The notes under the pieces were generated by a model. The model did not search any database. It was not told where the DNA came from and saw only the letters and a program-made list of their open reading frames with translations. Positions 11,526-22,749 of a DNA stretch of 64,000 nucleotides are shown here, one piece after another. Position 1 is the first letter of the stretch; every line of letters starts with the position of its first letter. The stretch is from positions 7,086,366-7,150,365 of the forward strand of contig OZ024892.1 of NCBI GenBank assembly GCA_964017195.1. The letters run 5' to 3'. Both the position numbers and the translations under genes were made by a program. Source of the stretch: Siderastrea radians (taxonomy: Eukaryota; Cnidaria; Anthozoa; Scleractinia; Rhizangiidae).

Positions 11526-12304
11526 CATCAGTAACTTTTCAAACCAAATCCAAAATCTATTGGTCTCTTTAACTCTATCTATCTTGTCGGGCTTAAATAT
11601 GGTAGCGAGCCCGCATAGACACATTTTTCAGAAGCCATTTTCCATCCTACTCAGTGAGATCGTATAGCTATAAAAAAACTCAAAATTATCTGGAGCGGAA
11701 TTGAGCTACAAATCTACCATTCCAGTAAACCACAACTGACCTTAGAAAAATGTCTTAATATAAACCAGTGACTTGAAATATACAACCGCAAAAGCGCCAT
11801 GATAAGCCAAGTCCGTCATTTCTGACAATTCTAAGAAAACTAATAACCGATCTTATTTGTTAAATTGCTAGCGTACTCAATAATTCAGTTCTTACGATGT
11901 TAGAGATTTAAAAAAGATAGGCTATAATAACTATCTCGCACCCAAGTGAGCCAAACTGAAAACCACAGTCGCAAAACAGAGACAAGTGGCAACCAAAACA
12001 TGACGGGTTTTGGTTGGAAAGTGGTGCATAATCCTAAGCCAGCCCCTTCTGAGTTAATTTCTTACATCACCACAATGGCATATTATTTAGGATAAAAATT
12101 CTTAGAAAACATGGTTGTTATAGGAAAAATATTTCAAATTTTAAACAGCAAATGTTTTCTAACTATATAAGTTGTGTAAGCCTATCAATCCCTTGTTACT
12201 TCATCCTGTTTGGATCCCTGGTGACCCACACACGGGATTCAGGCGCCTGACTGTAACTTGACGATGAATGCTCACATATGTTACATTTCTTCCGAATGCC
12301 GAGT
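11526..12304. other. non-coding stretch, nothing recognised
   Basis: AT-rich sequence without exons, repeats or clear motifs that I can support. Confidence 0.4.
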
Positions 12305-12320
12305 TTTTATTTATTTATTT

Positions 12321-12356
<36 letters not shown>

Positions 12357-12360
12357 TTAT
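12305..12360. repeat. (TTTA)n microsatellite
   Basis: Tandem TTTA units with a few ATT slips. Its length and purity vary along the tract. Confidence 0.9.
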
Positions 12361-12801
12361 TTTTTTGCTCCTTAATCAAACTCAAAATTAGCTTTAGAGA
12401 AAACGATTTTTCCAAGGGAAACTATTATTCCATTATTCCAAGAAAATCCATTATTCATTTATTCTCGAAAACGCGAGACCATTATTCCATTATTCTACGG
12501 CAAAAATGTCTATTATTCTTATTCCATTATTCCCCTTCAGCCCCCGACTGTGTGTCTCTTTCAGTTTTGTTTATGGAAATTGTTACCTTTGGTGAGTTAT
12601 TGTTTTCTACACCTGGACCTCTCTCACTTTGGCGAAAGCATGTACTGAAAGTGGAATCGAGAAAAACAAAGCTACGAACATTCTACAATACAGAAATAGT
12701 TTTTATTTATATTCAGTTTCGCACAATGTGAAAAAAACAATTGAATGGATGCGTGGGTGCTCAGTAGAGTGTAGCTGTCACATTACGCCAACTTCTTTTT
12801 A

Positions 12802-13292
12802 ACCCTCAGACGTACAAGCAAAGTCACACCCTACCGTGGTACAAGGGGGGTTGATGGAACCCCTTCCCTGGGTTTTTGCTGCGCTGGGGGCCTGTGACGT
12901 CATCAAAGATGGCGGCCACATTGGCCACCATCTTGGATTTTACCAAAAATTAGAAATTGTGAAAAAAAGGAGGAAACTGGAAATTGTTGATGCTAGTAAT
13001 GTAAAATATGACATAATTAAGCACTGTGCTGCTTTCTGTGTACAATTTGTGCTTTTTCCAGCTAAAAAGGCGAAAAACACACAGTTTTACCCAAAAATGG
13101 CTTGACCACCTGCTACTTATGACGTCATATCTCGTAACCATAGCAACTGATTCTCACCAAACTTATGTGTCTAACGGATATGCCTACAGCTACTGAAAAC
13201 GGCAGGTGCTGATAAAAATAGTCGGAAAAATTCAAGGAAAACCTTATGGGGGAATAGCATCCACCTCTCACCCCCCTTGTACGCCGGAGGGC
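12802..13292. mobile_element. short inverted-end element (MITE) with CRE and YY1-like sites
   Basis: The left end ACCCTCAGACGTACAAG pairs with the right end, which as complement reads GCCCTCCGGCGTACAAG. A TA or TTA/TAA-like target duplication flanks it. Inside are two TGACGTCAT (CRE) sites near 12895 and 13118. There is also a near-perfect palindrome at about 12908-12934 made of GATGGCGGCCA and TGGCCACCATC, i.e. two opposed AAGATGGCGGC (YY1-like) motifs. It has no transposase. Confidence 0.65.
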
Positions 13293-13599
13293 TAAGATGT
13301 AATGAGCGAAATAAATTGATCTGACGTACTGTAGTAGTTCATGGGCCCATTACATTTGCTATGAATAATTTTTGATGAGTATCAGAAATATACCGTCCTG
13401 TTGCCCTGCACCGTTCCAAAGCGGCTTTGTGATTGGTCCGTTCTGCTCCGCTTTGAGTATTTCCGTACCGGATGTACCGAGCCAATCACATCACAGGTTT
13501 TCTCGAGGGAGAACTCTAAGGTATAACAATCGTGACAGGCCTGCACAGACTCCCTACTATGGAGTTTTGTTTGCGACGTGTAAGTTATTGTGCCTTCAA

Positions 13600-14345
13600 A
13601 GCTTTGCTCTGACGAGCATGTCTTCTAGTGATTTGCCTCTCTTGTATGATATAATAGGAGGCTTTTTGAAAATGGTCCTCAGCAATGGCTGATTTTGAAT
13701 TAAACTACATTTGTGCATCAATATATTTTTTTGTTTTTAACTCCTGGGTGATATATCGTGACAAATGGTAATATTTGCTCGTGAGTCTTTCTTTTGTTTC
13801 AAAGCCGACTGTCTTCCCGGCAAAGGAGACTTCAGATAATATTCTCAGTCTCCACTAAGTTTTTAGGGTATCCACGCGCGAGAAGGCGTGTTTTGAAATT
13901 AGAGAGAGATTCCTGGAAATTTTTTCCGAGGAATTTGTTCGTAGAAGTCTAATAGTTTCGCCTTTGATAAAACCTCTTTTGACACCTGGTGGGTGACAGG
14001 AAGTGTAATGTGTGTACTGAAATGTTTCAGTCGGTTTATAGCGAATTTTTATGTCAAGGATAGCGTCTTTTTGGAATCGTTCTCCTTTATAAACAACTGT
14101 ATCAAGGAATGTGATTTCCTTGACTGAAATTTCAGCTGTAAACTTTATTGTTGGATGAAAACTGTTTGCTTGTTCAAGAAATAAATCTATTTCTTGTTTA
14201 TCGATGTTCCATACTGAGAGAAAACGTCATCGATGAAACGTTTCCATACTGTAGGTTTAATTCTGCTTTGGCTCACGTATTTTTGTTTCGATGTTTGCAA
14301 TGAAAATGTTGGCAAAAGCTATCTATCAAGTTCCTATACGAGCCA
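13600..14345 (-). mobile_element. Penelope-like reverse transcriptase relic
   Basis: Reading the minus strand, the pieces run in order: ANIFIANIETKI, KPTVWKRFIDDVFSVW (the RT catalytic block with the F-I-D-D motif), NSFHPTIKFTAEIS, FLDTVVYKG, HPPGVKRGF, and finally PPIISYKRGKS. The order and the K-F-T-E/F-L-D blocks fit the RT of Penelope-like elements, a family without LTRs. Frameshifts join the pieces and no GIY-YIG endonuclease is seen. It is a dead fragment inside the composite repeat; its sister copy is at 33304-34040. Confidence 0.65.
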
Positions 14346-14755
14346 GATTCAACGTACCTAATATGCCGAAAGCGGCATAGAAACCACATTGAGTCGCTTA
14401 ACAAACGATCAGAGGTCAAATTTAACTGAGAATAACAAACAGTGCGTGCGAGCCACAAGAATCCACCGGTTATCAGAAAATTGATGAGTTATAACCTCGA
14501 GATCAAAGTCTTAAAAAATGCGACGCCTAAGTTGTAACGGCACGATTCAGTCACCATATAAAAATCCTCCAAGCTAAACCCACTACAAAAACACAAGAAG
14601 CAAAATTGGTCAAAAGAACGAGATAAGGCGTGTTGCTAGATTGATCCATAACATAAGTCCACCTGTCCCAAAGCATGAAGTTCTGAGCGAGGCTAAATGG
14701 AACTCTTTCTCTTCGATTTATAAAAGGGGACTTGTTTGCATTGCCTATAAGCAAA

Positions 14756-14923
14756 CAAGGGGCGGATCCAGGGGGATGGGTGGATTGGGTTGCCAGCCAC
14801 CCCCCTCTTCGAAATTATAAAAGGGAACAAAACTATCACTGAGGCGATTTTGTCTCGGATTGTTCCGATATCGTTATATCAGGTCAGCCCCCTCCTCCTT
14901 CAAAAATCCTGGATCCGCCACTG
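14756..14923. mobile_element. short hAT-type MITE (GGCGGATCC ends)
   Basis: The ends are CAAGGGGCGGATCCAGG on the left and CCTGGATCCGCCACTG on the right, i.e. inverted CAGTGGCGGATCCAGG-type termini as seen in hAT MITEs. The same element sits at the same place in the second composite copy (35309-35476), so it predates the duplication. The target duplication is no longer clear. Confidence 0.6.
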
Positions 14924-14929
14924 CAAGCT

Positions 14930-15140
14930 TACCAAAACGTAAACCCAGATAGCATTAGGAGTCTTTTTACAGAACATATAACCAGCCATAATATATTTAT
15001 TTAAAAGACAATTTGAAATTTGAACACACACGTTCTGAGTCTAAAGCACTTAACAATTCATTTACTCACTACGCCAGTATTATTTGGAATAGTCTACCAA
15101 ATCAGCAGAGTCATGCCAAATTCATCATCTTTTAAGGCAA
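14930..15140 (+). mobile_element. LINE C-terminal relic
   Basis: The plus-strand frame reads SFTHYASIIWNSLPNQ, followed after a frameshift by NSSSFKANL: the W-N-S-L-P plus S-F-K ending of LINE ORF2 proteins. The same relic is at about 36525-36655 in the other composite copy. Confidence 0.5.
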
Positions 15141-15147
15141 ACCTCTA

Positions 15148-15770
15148 AACGCGTATCAAGAAAAGAGGATCAGATTCGAAAACAATAGGTATTGTTTACA
15201 TGTGTGAAACTGGCCATATTTGGTCATTTTTGAGAGCGGCGAAAACAATGACTAGCTAATGCACGAGGGAAATTCAAAATTTCCGATGACAGCACTCGCG
15301 GTAAGTTTGAATCTTCGGCGAAAGCAAAGCACCGGCAAAATTTCCCTGTGGGAGAGGGTAAGAGGAACATTTGTCACGGCACGAATAGTTTCACAGGGGT
15401 GGGTGGTTATAACAACAATTATTTTGATTTAAGAACGGCGCATACTAAACTATGACTTTTAGAGTTAGCCGAAAATTCTGCATTTTCAGTGACTAACAGA
15501 CAATGCAGCGAAGGCTCGGCAAGGAGACATTTTCCCCTCGGTACCCCAGAGAAAATAGCATCACGCTAGCACAATCTACACTCCCCAACCCCACCTAAGA
15601 AAAAAGTTTGTCACGCCGAAAATTTTACGATCTTCGACGAACTTTTCGTCGTGATCTCGGCATAGCTTCCACAGCGTCCCTGTGAACAAAAGGCTATTGT
15701 TCCTGCAAACAACAGGTTATTGTTTGTGCGAATTTGATCCGGTACAATAGACCATTTCTTGATACGCGTT
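15148..15770. mobile_element. 623-bp inverted-end element
   Basis: The ends are AACGCGTATCAAGAAA and its complement TTTCTTGATACGCGTT, flanked on both sides by CTCTA (15143-15147 and 15771-15775). The second composite copy lacks it, although a different sequence sits at that place there. No ORF of a transposase is visible. The 5-bp duplication could be part of a longer decayed one. Confidence 0.6.
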
Positions 15771-16867
15771 CTCTAAGACTTAATAGGTCTATTTTCCTTT
15801 GGATCTTGCTCTACAATAACAAATAAGAACATTGATGGCTTTTACCTCTGATCTTCCTTAACATGATTATCACTTCCAAACACCTCTGTAACTAGCCCAT
15901 TTGGTTGCGTCCCTCACGTGTCCGTTACGCATGACATAACAGGGTGCTTTGAAATGGGGAATTAATAGGTCCAAAACGTCATTTGAAAGGTAAACAAGAT
16001 CTTGGTCCACGCCATGATTTATTGCAGCCGCAACTCAGTACGCTATAGTACGTAGAAAGTTCAAGCAGCACACTCCTCTTTTTTCTGATCTGCATTCACT
16101 CGGCATCAAATATCGCATTGACTTCAAAATTTAGGTTAAACAAGCGCTTAATAGTCCAGGAAAGATATCGCGATTAAGTACCGTGAGGTCAAAATGCTTA
16201 CAACAGAATTTTTCTTTTCACAAACGTTTTCTTCAGGGACTTCATATAAACATACTAAAAGTCAACAAAAATCAACCCATGCGATTAAGAAAAAATATCC
16301 AAGTTTTGTTCATCCATCATTTTTCCCTGAAGACGCCATGTTTTTATGCAAATTAGCTGTATTACAGTTACGTTTTACAAAAAATTTCTTTTTTAAATCG
16401 TATTCAACATTTGTAATTTTCAAAAAAGTATTATCAATAGGCGAATTAATGTTTCCGTCCACTATTGGAATTAAGAAAAGCATCTTATGGTGTGTAAAGT
16501 ATTTCCTCGGTAGGGTATTTTGGTCTTCTAACCTATGTAAGGAATCGGAGAATGATTATAATCCCCTACTACAAAATTTTTCACACACAAAGACAGCGAG
16601 TTAGTTGATGAAGTGCTGGCTCCGAGGATGCTCTGTAAGTTTATGTGTGGCGTGCAAGTCCAGTCAGTCCCGCTATTCAATCTTCAGGTGAAGCTATTTA
16701 TTTCATGTAATTTTTGTTGGCATTATGCTTTGTAAAAGACGATTTTGTGCAAGTTATGAGTGGCTTCAAGATCCCTAGCAATTAAACAATTTTGTTTCTG
16801 GAGGGGAATAACGAATAGCACTAGACTGATAATCAAAATCAGTTTCATAGAAGGAGCCGATATTTAA

Positions 16868-18227
16868 CAATTATTCTACGAGGGCGCGCTGGACGTGCCT
16901 CATTGGCTATAATCATTTGATATCCAGCAATCCCGAGTAGAATAATTGTTTTATTAAAAACTTAACCACTATTAAAAAAACAAAATCAAGAAAGAACGGG
17001 AAAAATGAGAAAAGAAATAAAAAGGGAACAAGCATCGATCACATGACTGAACGAAAAAGGCGCCAAAACCTTGCGAAGTGTTGCAGCGTTTCATTGCAAA
17101 GTTGAATGAATCAATCAAAACTGCTCGAAAGTGAACAAAGTGGCACAAGTTTTGGAAAAAAATCTTCCAATCTTTGGCTCTGAAATATGGTACATCTTTG
17201 ATTTTTTCCTGCAACATTGTTGTAATCATCGTTCAAAGCGGATTGAAGCAGTACAATTTCACCATGTTAGCTGCTGGAGTTGAAATTGAACAAGTTTGTA
17301 ATCTGTTCGCACAACGGAGCCATCATGTGCGTGTTTGATCGAACTGAAGACAGAACAAATTTGAACTTGAAGAGGCAATTTCTATGCATCTCAGAAGCAA
17401 GATTACTGTAGCGAGGAACATTAGAATTCGCCATCATAGTTTGTTAAACGCAAAGCGCAAAATGCAGTTGTTCTCGGTTTAGAGGTTGCGGACGGAATGG
17501 TAAAAACAACATTCAAACAACTGGAAAAGCGATTCAACTCCGTTTACATGGCATCCGATTTATATCTGAGCATTTGGACCTGTTGGAACACAGAGCTACA
17601 ACGAGTGCAGGTAAACCAGTGTCAATTTTGCGTGTTAAAGCCGAAAAAAATCTTGCCTTTCCTTCCTTCTTGGTAGTTTTCAGCTGTCTTTTTTTCCTAG
17701 TACATGTTTAGACTGCTTCATGATCTTCTCATCGACTCGCCATGAATGTGTTATAGTTTTTATTAAATGCTCCTGCCCCATTTCACTGGGTTTTGTTTTA
17801 TGTCTTGTCTTGATATTTTGAAGTGGAAAGCCTTCCTGATAAAACCTACCGTTTGTTCAATTTCAAAGACCGACGTGACGATGGATGAAAGAAATTAATT
17901 GTAAACACAACGTTTAATGCTTGAATTTCTATTTCTGCACAGTTTCTTCAAACAATTTTGACTTGTGTTAGACGACGCTGTTGGTGATGCTTGTTGGTGA
18001 CGCTGTTGGAATTTCTGCTTAATTTAAATTCGCTGCCAAGTGATTTCTCTCGTCCATTTTTCTCGCCGGGTTACTCGCGAGGACAAAACTTTCGCTCACT
18101 TTGTTGTTGAGTGTTCATTGACCATATTTGGTCGCAGCAGGTATATGAGCTGATAGCCTAAGCTCCGTTCAGCCAATCAAAATGCTAGAAATCCAATATA
18201 CCTAGTCCAGTTTTTAATAATATCGCA
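16868..18227. repeat. 1.36-kb insertion inside the 5.35-kb element
   Basis: The flanks (ending GAGCCGATATT and resuming ATCGCATATATGCTG) are joined directly at about 20655 in the internal duplicate, so this stretch is extra here. It begins with a hairpin, AACAATTATTCTAC at about 16868 and GTAGAATAATTGTT at about 16938. No transposase or clean terminal repeat was recognised. The 85-codon minus frame at 16972-17229 has no known motif. Confidence 0.5.
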
Positions 18228-18780
18228 TATATGCTGATCAATATAACTTAGTCTGCCTAATTATAGCTTATACTGAGATACTGAATCACTGTAATTCCCT
18301 TTCTAGTCCAATATGTTTTCACCGTGCTTTCGTATCTACAGCAACCAATAAAATCGTAAAAAAAAGTAAAAAAATTGAAGATGTAATCAAGAAGTATGAC
18401 CAAGTCAAAATTTGAATATCAGTATATTCATACGTCGTGATCTTCTCTGATTGATGAATGAAGCAAGTACAAATAAACTTAACTATTCTTGAGTGTAGAA
18501 GCGTGATATGTCATGTCGGTAGTGTCTATGCTTCACACCTCGAGTTGCAGTGGCTTCAACCAGACATTTTGCGTTCTGCACAAAATTGACATGCCTGGAG
18601 ATCCGCAAGATGAGAAGATATTGTTCCCTTCACAATAAAGGCAGAGCTACTGTTAACAAAAAAAAGCAAAGAAAGAAAATGAAGTACGCACTCAGGAAGG
18701 AAAAGATGTCCAACTATTACAACCAAGCTGGAAAAAATAAGGGACAAATCGACGCTCCATCTTCATACAAGCTTAAATCA
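18228..18780. repeat. internal duplicate block (sister at 20656-21165)
   Basis: This block and 20656-21165 match almost base for base (e.g. TCTGCCTAATTATAGCTTAT, CGTCGTGATCTTCTCTGATT, AGACATTTTGCGTTCTGCAC). The preceding block 16680-16867 matches 20475-20655, and 20290-20470 matches 21187-21345. The element therefore holds a tandem duplication. A 77-codon lysine-rich frame (18550-18783) is broken by an A-run length change in the sister copy, which argues against a conserved protein. Confidence 0.6.
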
Positions 18781-19084
18781 TAAACCAGAATAGTGAAATA
18801 CGGAGCTGTGATGCGTTCCAGTCAAAACCACTGCGCTTAAGGCATTCACAGAACTAGTTTGCTAGGAAAGCGATACTTTGAAAGGAGACAGAAGTGATGG
18901 ATAACGTTTGTGAGAAAATGCAGTTTACTGTAACAATGCAGTACAAAATTGAGAACTAGGAGAGGAAAGCAGTAAAATGTCAACGGTTCTGACTCGGAAG
19001 AAAGGTAAAAGACTCGAGAAATCGCAAGCAATCTTAGAGAGATAGATTAAGATAGATTAAGTTACCTACCTAAATAGCTTGGGC

Positions 19085-19630
19085 TAATGATGGAAGGGAC
19101 GGCGGTCATATTACAGTCTATGAAGATGTGCTCGTACTTCCATCGTTGCGACTTCCGGCAGGGCAGCTGCTTTAAAACTATTGAGAGATGCAGCACTAAC
19201 TACTTGATTAGGAAGTAAATTCCACATTCAAATGAATTTTGTAAAAAAAGAGTACCTGAAAGGTAATACACTGACGTGCAATTGTTGTAAACTGTAAACG
19301 TGGTGTCGAATAGATGCCGTATTACACGAGCCAGATATACAGTTAGGAAGCGAAAAAGGAACTAGGCCATTGTAGAACTTCAGTTATAAAATAAAACAGA
19401 TTGATTATATAATCGCCTGACTCCTAGCGCGTCCCACACCTGTTCCGGCCACGGCATGTCTGTAACAGTGTAAGGGCCCTGAGACTGCAAAAGGGTATTC
19501 CAGAGAGGGGCTGACGAGAAAAAGGTAGGCTCTCTCTTTAAAAGAAGGGTTGCAGAGTTTCAGAGACCCACGTATAACAGCCAGTTTCCTGTTTGCCTTA
19601 GCGATGACCTTGCAGCATTGGCCGCCCCCC
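19085..19630 (-). mobile_element. LINE reverse transcriptase 3' part, 5'-truncated
   Basis: The minus-strand translation gives IAKANRKLAVIRGSLKLC, then a KERAYLFLVSPSLEYPFAV stretch (the KERxYLxLVRPxLEYA thumb motif of LINE ORF2). After a frame change come NGLVPFSLPN, a RYSFFTKFI segment, MWNLLPNQVV and SLNSFKAAA. The usual tryptophan-asparagine-leucine-proline ending is intact. It lies in the part of the 5.35-kb element that the internal duplicate lacks, so it arrived as an insertion. The frameshift marks it as dead. Confidence 0.65.
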
Positions 19631-19706
19631 AAAGAAGAGATTCACTACAGCGAATCCCCAGATGATCCCGTTCAGATACCTGAAGGGCACTGTCTCGGCT
19701 GTCTAA

Positions 19707-20087
19707 AAAATCTCGAAATGCTTAATTGCCATCCTAAGACGAAAACGAATCTTTCTAACTTTCGCAAAATATTGCAAGGAAAACGATGATGAGCACATAA
19801 CAGTTACTGAACAAACCCAAAAACTGATGAATACCTCGAGGAAACTGGTTGAACGCAGAAAGCTTGTAATGTTATTCAGTATCGAGAAAAAGATCGAGGA
19901 TCGTTTCGGTGACAAGAAAATTTTCAACAATATGGAGGGCACAGCAAACGTTGTGACGTGGAGCTCCACTGCTTCCTCCATATTACATGACAACTATCAG
20001 CTATCCTGTAATGGCATGTTGACGGTAAACAAGAATAAGGAAAATTATCCAAACTGCTTATGTCAATGCACTCGATTTTTTAATTGA
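19707..20087 (+). CDS. 127-codon open frame, unknown, within the 5.35-kb element
   Basis: The frame is open from just after a stop at 19704 to the TAA at 20085-20087, with the first ATG at 19827. It has protein-like composition (LVERRKLVMLFSIEKKIEDRF, broken by GDKKIFNN, then VTWSSTASSILHDNYQL) rather than repeat-like sequence. I do not recognise the family. It lacks a clear start or splice acceptor and may be an internal exon of the element's former gene or a captured host exon. The internal duplicate of the element lacks it. Confidence 0.3.
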   Translation, partial: KISKCLIAILRRKRIFLTFAKYCKENDDEHITVTEQTQKLMNTSRKLVERRKLVMLFSIEKKIEDRFGDKKIFNNMEGTANVVTWSSTASSILHDNYQLSCNGMLTVNKNKENYPNCLCQCTRFFN

Positions 20088-21824
20088 ATGTCCCGCTACG
20101 TGAAAAGGCAGTAATCTTTTTACCAGACAGCCTAACTGAGTTATTCCACAAATCCTGTTTGTGGGAAAAGGGAAACTTCTCTGGGACATTATATTGTTCC
20201 AGCTACAAGGCCAAGAGGTTGTGTTAAGGGCCAGTATTCTAGTCGCTTTGCTGCGAGTGTGTTCTCCAAATATCGAAACATCCCTGACCAGCAAAGGTTT
20301 GGACGAAGAGTCGTTGTTTGAACACTATTTGTTTTGCAGGAGTTTGCCAAAAACCAAGTCCATAATCCAACAAAAGTGAATACTTCACTCTAAAACATAC
20401 TTTCTTTTATCTTTCAAGGTTTAATTGTAACCAAAAATGCAAAATATGTTGCTGCGGAGGATTTTTAAAGTGGAAGTGAAGCTATTTATTTTATGTAATT
20501 CTTGTTGGCGTTATACTCTCTAAAAGACGATTTTGTGCAAGTTATGAGTGGCTTCAAGATTCCTAGCAATTAAACAATTTGGTTTCTGGAGGGGAATAAC
20601 GAATAGCACTAGACTGATAATCAAAATCAATTTCATAGAACGAGCCGATATTATCGCATATATGCTGATCAATATAACTTAGTCTGCCTAATTATAGCTT
20701 ATACTGAGATACTGAATCACTGTAATTCCCTTTCTAGTCCAATATGTTTTCACCGTGCTTTCATATCTACAGCAACCAAAAAAAAAAGGTAAAAAAATTG
20801 AAGATGTAATCAAGAAGTATGACCAAGTCAAAATTTGAATATCAGTATATTCATACGTCGTGATCTTCTCTGATTGATGAAGGAATTAAGCAAGTACAAA
20901 TAAACTGCCCTTCAGTGTAGAATCGTGATATGTCATGTCGGCAGTGTCTATGCTTCACACCTCCAGTTGCAGTGGCTTCAACCAGACATTTTGCGTTCTG
21001 CACAAAAATGACATGCCCGGAGATCCGCAAGATGAGAAGACATTGTTCCCTTCACAATAAAGGCAGAGCTACTGTTCACAAAAAAAGCAAAGAAAGAAAA
21101 TGAAGTACACACTCAGGAAGGACAAGATGTCCAGAAGAAATGCAGAAAAAGATGGGGCGTTAACTTTTACAATCCAAACTGGGAAAAGGTTTGGACAAAG
21201 AGTCGTTGTTTGAACACTATTTGTTTTGCAGGATTTTGCCAAAAACAGTCCATAATCCAAACAAGTGAATACTTCACTCTAAAACATACTTTCTGTAACC
21301 AAAACTGCAAAATATGTTGCTGAGGAGGATTTTTAAAGTGGCTAATTAACACAAGCTCACCAGCCTATTGATTTTTTTAGTATTTCGCCTGTGCTGATTT
21401 TTGTTGACTTTTAGTATGTTAATACACATGCTTCAAAAGTATGAAATGTGAAAAGAGAAATTCTGTTGCAAGCATTTTGACCTCCTGGAGTGACTTTCCC
21501 GGACTATAATGGTCTCGCACCGGTTTTATTACCGACCTACTCGTACGCCTATGCACAAGTGATTTCGGGAAGTCCCTTATAACCATCGAGGTAAAATCTC
21601 AATTGCATTTGTAAATGGGGGCATTTACATTTGTGATCAATCCTTATTACATTTGAGGGCTTTATTAAATTTTTGGTCAGTCGTTCTTACATTTGAAGAT
21701 TTAATTACAATTGTGACCAATTATTACGTTTGTGGCTTTTCCAGCGTATCACTTAGGCAATTCTTTTCCATCGTAATTTTCAAACGATGGAAAGAAATTC
21801 CTCTTTACTGTCCATTAAAAAACC

Positions 21825-22452
21825 GGTACACTCGGTACACTCGGTACAGCCGGTACACTCGGTACACTCGGTACAGCCGGTGCACTCGGTACATTCGGTA
21901 CATTCGGTACAGCCGGTACACTCGGAACACTCGGAACACTCGGTACACTCGGTACACTCGGTACACTCGGTACACTCGGTACACTCGGCACACTCGGCAC
22001 AGCCGAAACACTCGGTACACTCGGTACACTCGGTACACTCGGTACACTCGGTACACTCGGCACAACCGGTACACTCGGTACACTCGGTACAGCCGCTACA
22101 CTCGCTACACTCGGTACACTCGGTACAGCCGGTACGCTCGGTACACTCGGTACACTCGGTACAGCCGGTACACTCGGTACAGCCGGTACACTCGGTACAC
22201 TCGGTACACTCGGTACAATCGGTACACTCGGTACACTCGGTACAACCGGTACACTCGGTATACTCGGTACACTCGGTACAATCGGTACACTCGGTACAAC
22301 CGGTACGCTCGGTACACTCGGTACAACCAGTACACTCGGTACACACGGTACACTCGGTACACTCGGTACAACCGGTACACTCGGTACACTCGGTACAGCC
22401 GGTACACTCGGTACAGCCGATACACTCAGTACACTCGGTACACTCGGTACAC
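21825..22452. repeat. 9-bp GGTACACTC minisatellite, about 70 units
   Basis: The main unit is GGTACACTC with GGTACAGCC, GGTACAACC and GGTACAATC variants. Because the unit is nine bases and contains no stop in most frames, long frames appear on both strands (HSVHSVQPV, TRYTRY, CTECTE). These are by-products. The left border (TTTACTGTCCATTAAAAAAC) is identical in the second array at 37882. Confidence 0.95.
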
Positions 22453-22504
22453 GACCCTTTGTTGTGGTTTGAGGTCTTCTCGCTCTTAAGGAACAGGTCT
22501 CCCT

Positions 22505-22745
22505 GCACCGATCGAAAGCGGCACAATGACTGGCTTGTTAGCGAGAAGAATAGAATACTTTGCACGAAATGATGTGATATATGGAGAAAGGGGACCTAGT
22601 AGTTGGTTTACTCACAAAACAAAGAAGTAGACTTCAAAGCCAATGTGAAATAATCAACGAGACATGTACCACATCATTTCGTGAAAAAAAATTATATTGT
22701 TCTCGCTAACTAGGCAATGACAGAGCCGCTTTGGATCGGTGCAGG
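22505..22745. mobile_element. palindromic right end of composite copy 1
   Basis: The arms are about 75 bases: CTGCACCGATCGAAAGCGGC...CGAAATGATGTGATAT on the left, and its inverse ACATCATTTCGTG...GCCGCTTTGGATCGGTGCAG on the right. The block can fold as a MITE by itself. A similar block ends copy 2 (about 38395-38642), but its outer left arm is shorter there. Confidence 0.6.
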
Positions 22746-22749
22746 TTCA

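Larger units (their letters stand above)
16152..21506. mobile_element. 5.35-kb DNA element with long inverted ends
   Basis: The left end TAGTCCAGGAAAG and the right end (complement TAGTCCGGGAAAG) begin inverted arms of about 130 bases with gaps. Both arms contain GAGGTCAAAATGCTTxCAAC, CAGAATTT and AAAGTCAACAAAAATCA. TAA flanks both sides (16149-16151, 21507-21509). Without it, the flanks join to give CGCTTAATGG; this is seen intact at about 36880, and as CGCTGAATGG near 37680. The TAA duplication fits the Harbinger-type group, but no transposase is recognised. Inside are a tandem internal duplication and LINE debris. Confidence 0.7.
13405..22745. mobile_element. composite repeat, copy 1 (with nested 5.35-kb insertion)
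   Basis: It starts with CCTGCACCGTTCCAAAGCGG and ends with the complement of CCTGCACCGATCCAAAGCGG, giving inverted ends of about 32 bases. The body matches copy 2 at 33182-38642 in order: left end, Penelope-like RT relic, LINE debris, GGCGGATCC element, a block at 15776-16148, then (after the 16152-21506 insertion) a LINE-like or unknown block, the GGTACACTC array and the palindromic right end. No target duplication is evident, so it could also be two related MITEs flanking a duplicated block. Confidence 0.6.

Noticed and set aside
16194..16604. 136-codon plus-strand frame
   Set aside because: It starts inside the inverted arm of the 5.35-kb element and has biased F/K/S composition typical of AT-rich non-coding DNA.
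18550..18783. 77-codon lysine-rich frame in the element's duplicate block
   Set aside because: The sister block has a different A-run length that breaks the frame, so it is not conserved.
21653..22572. Overlapping frames of 260-280 codons on both strands
   Set aside because: Several frames are open at once because the 9-bp unit lacks stops. The peptides are pure unit repeats.
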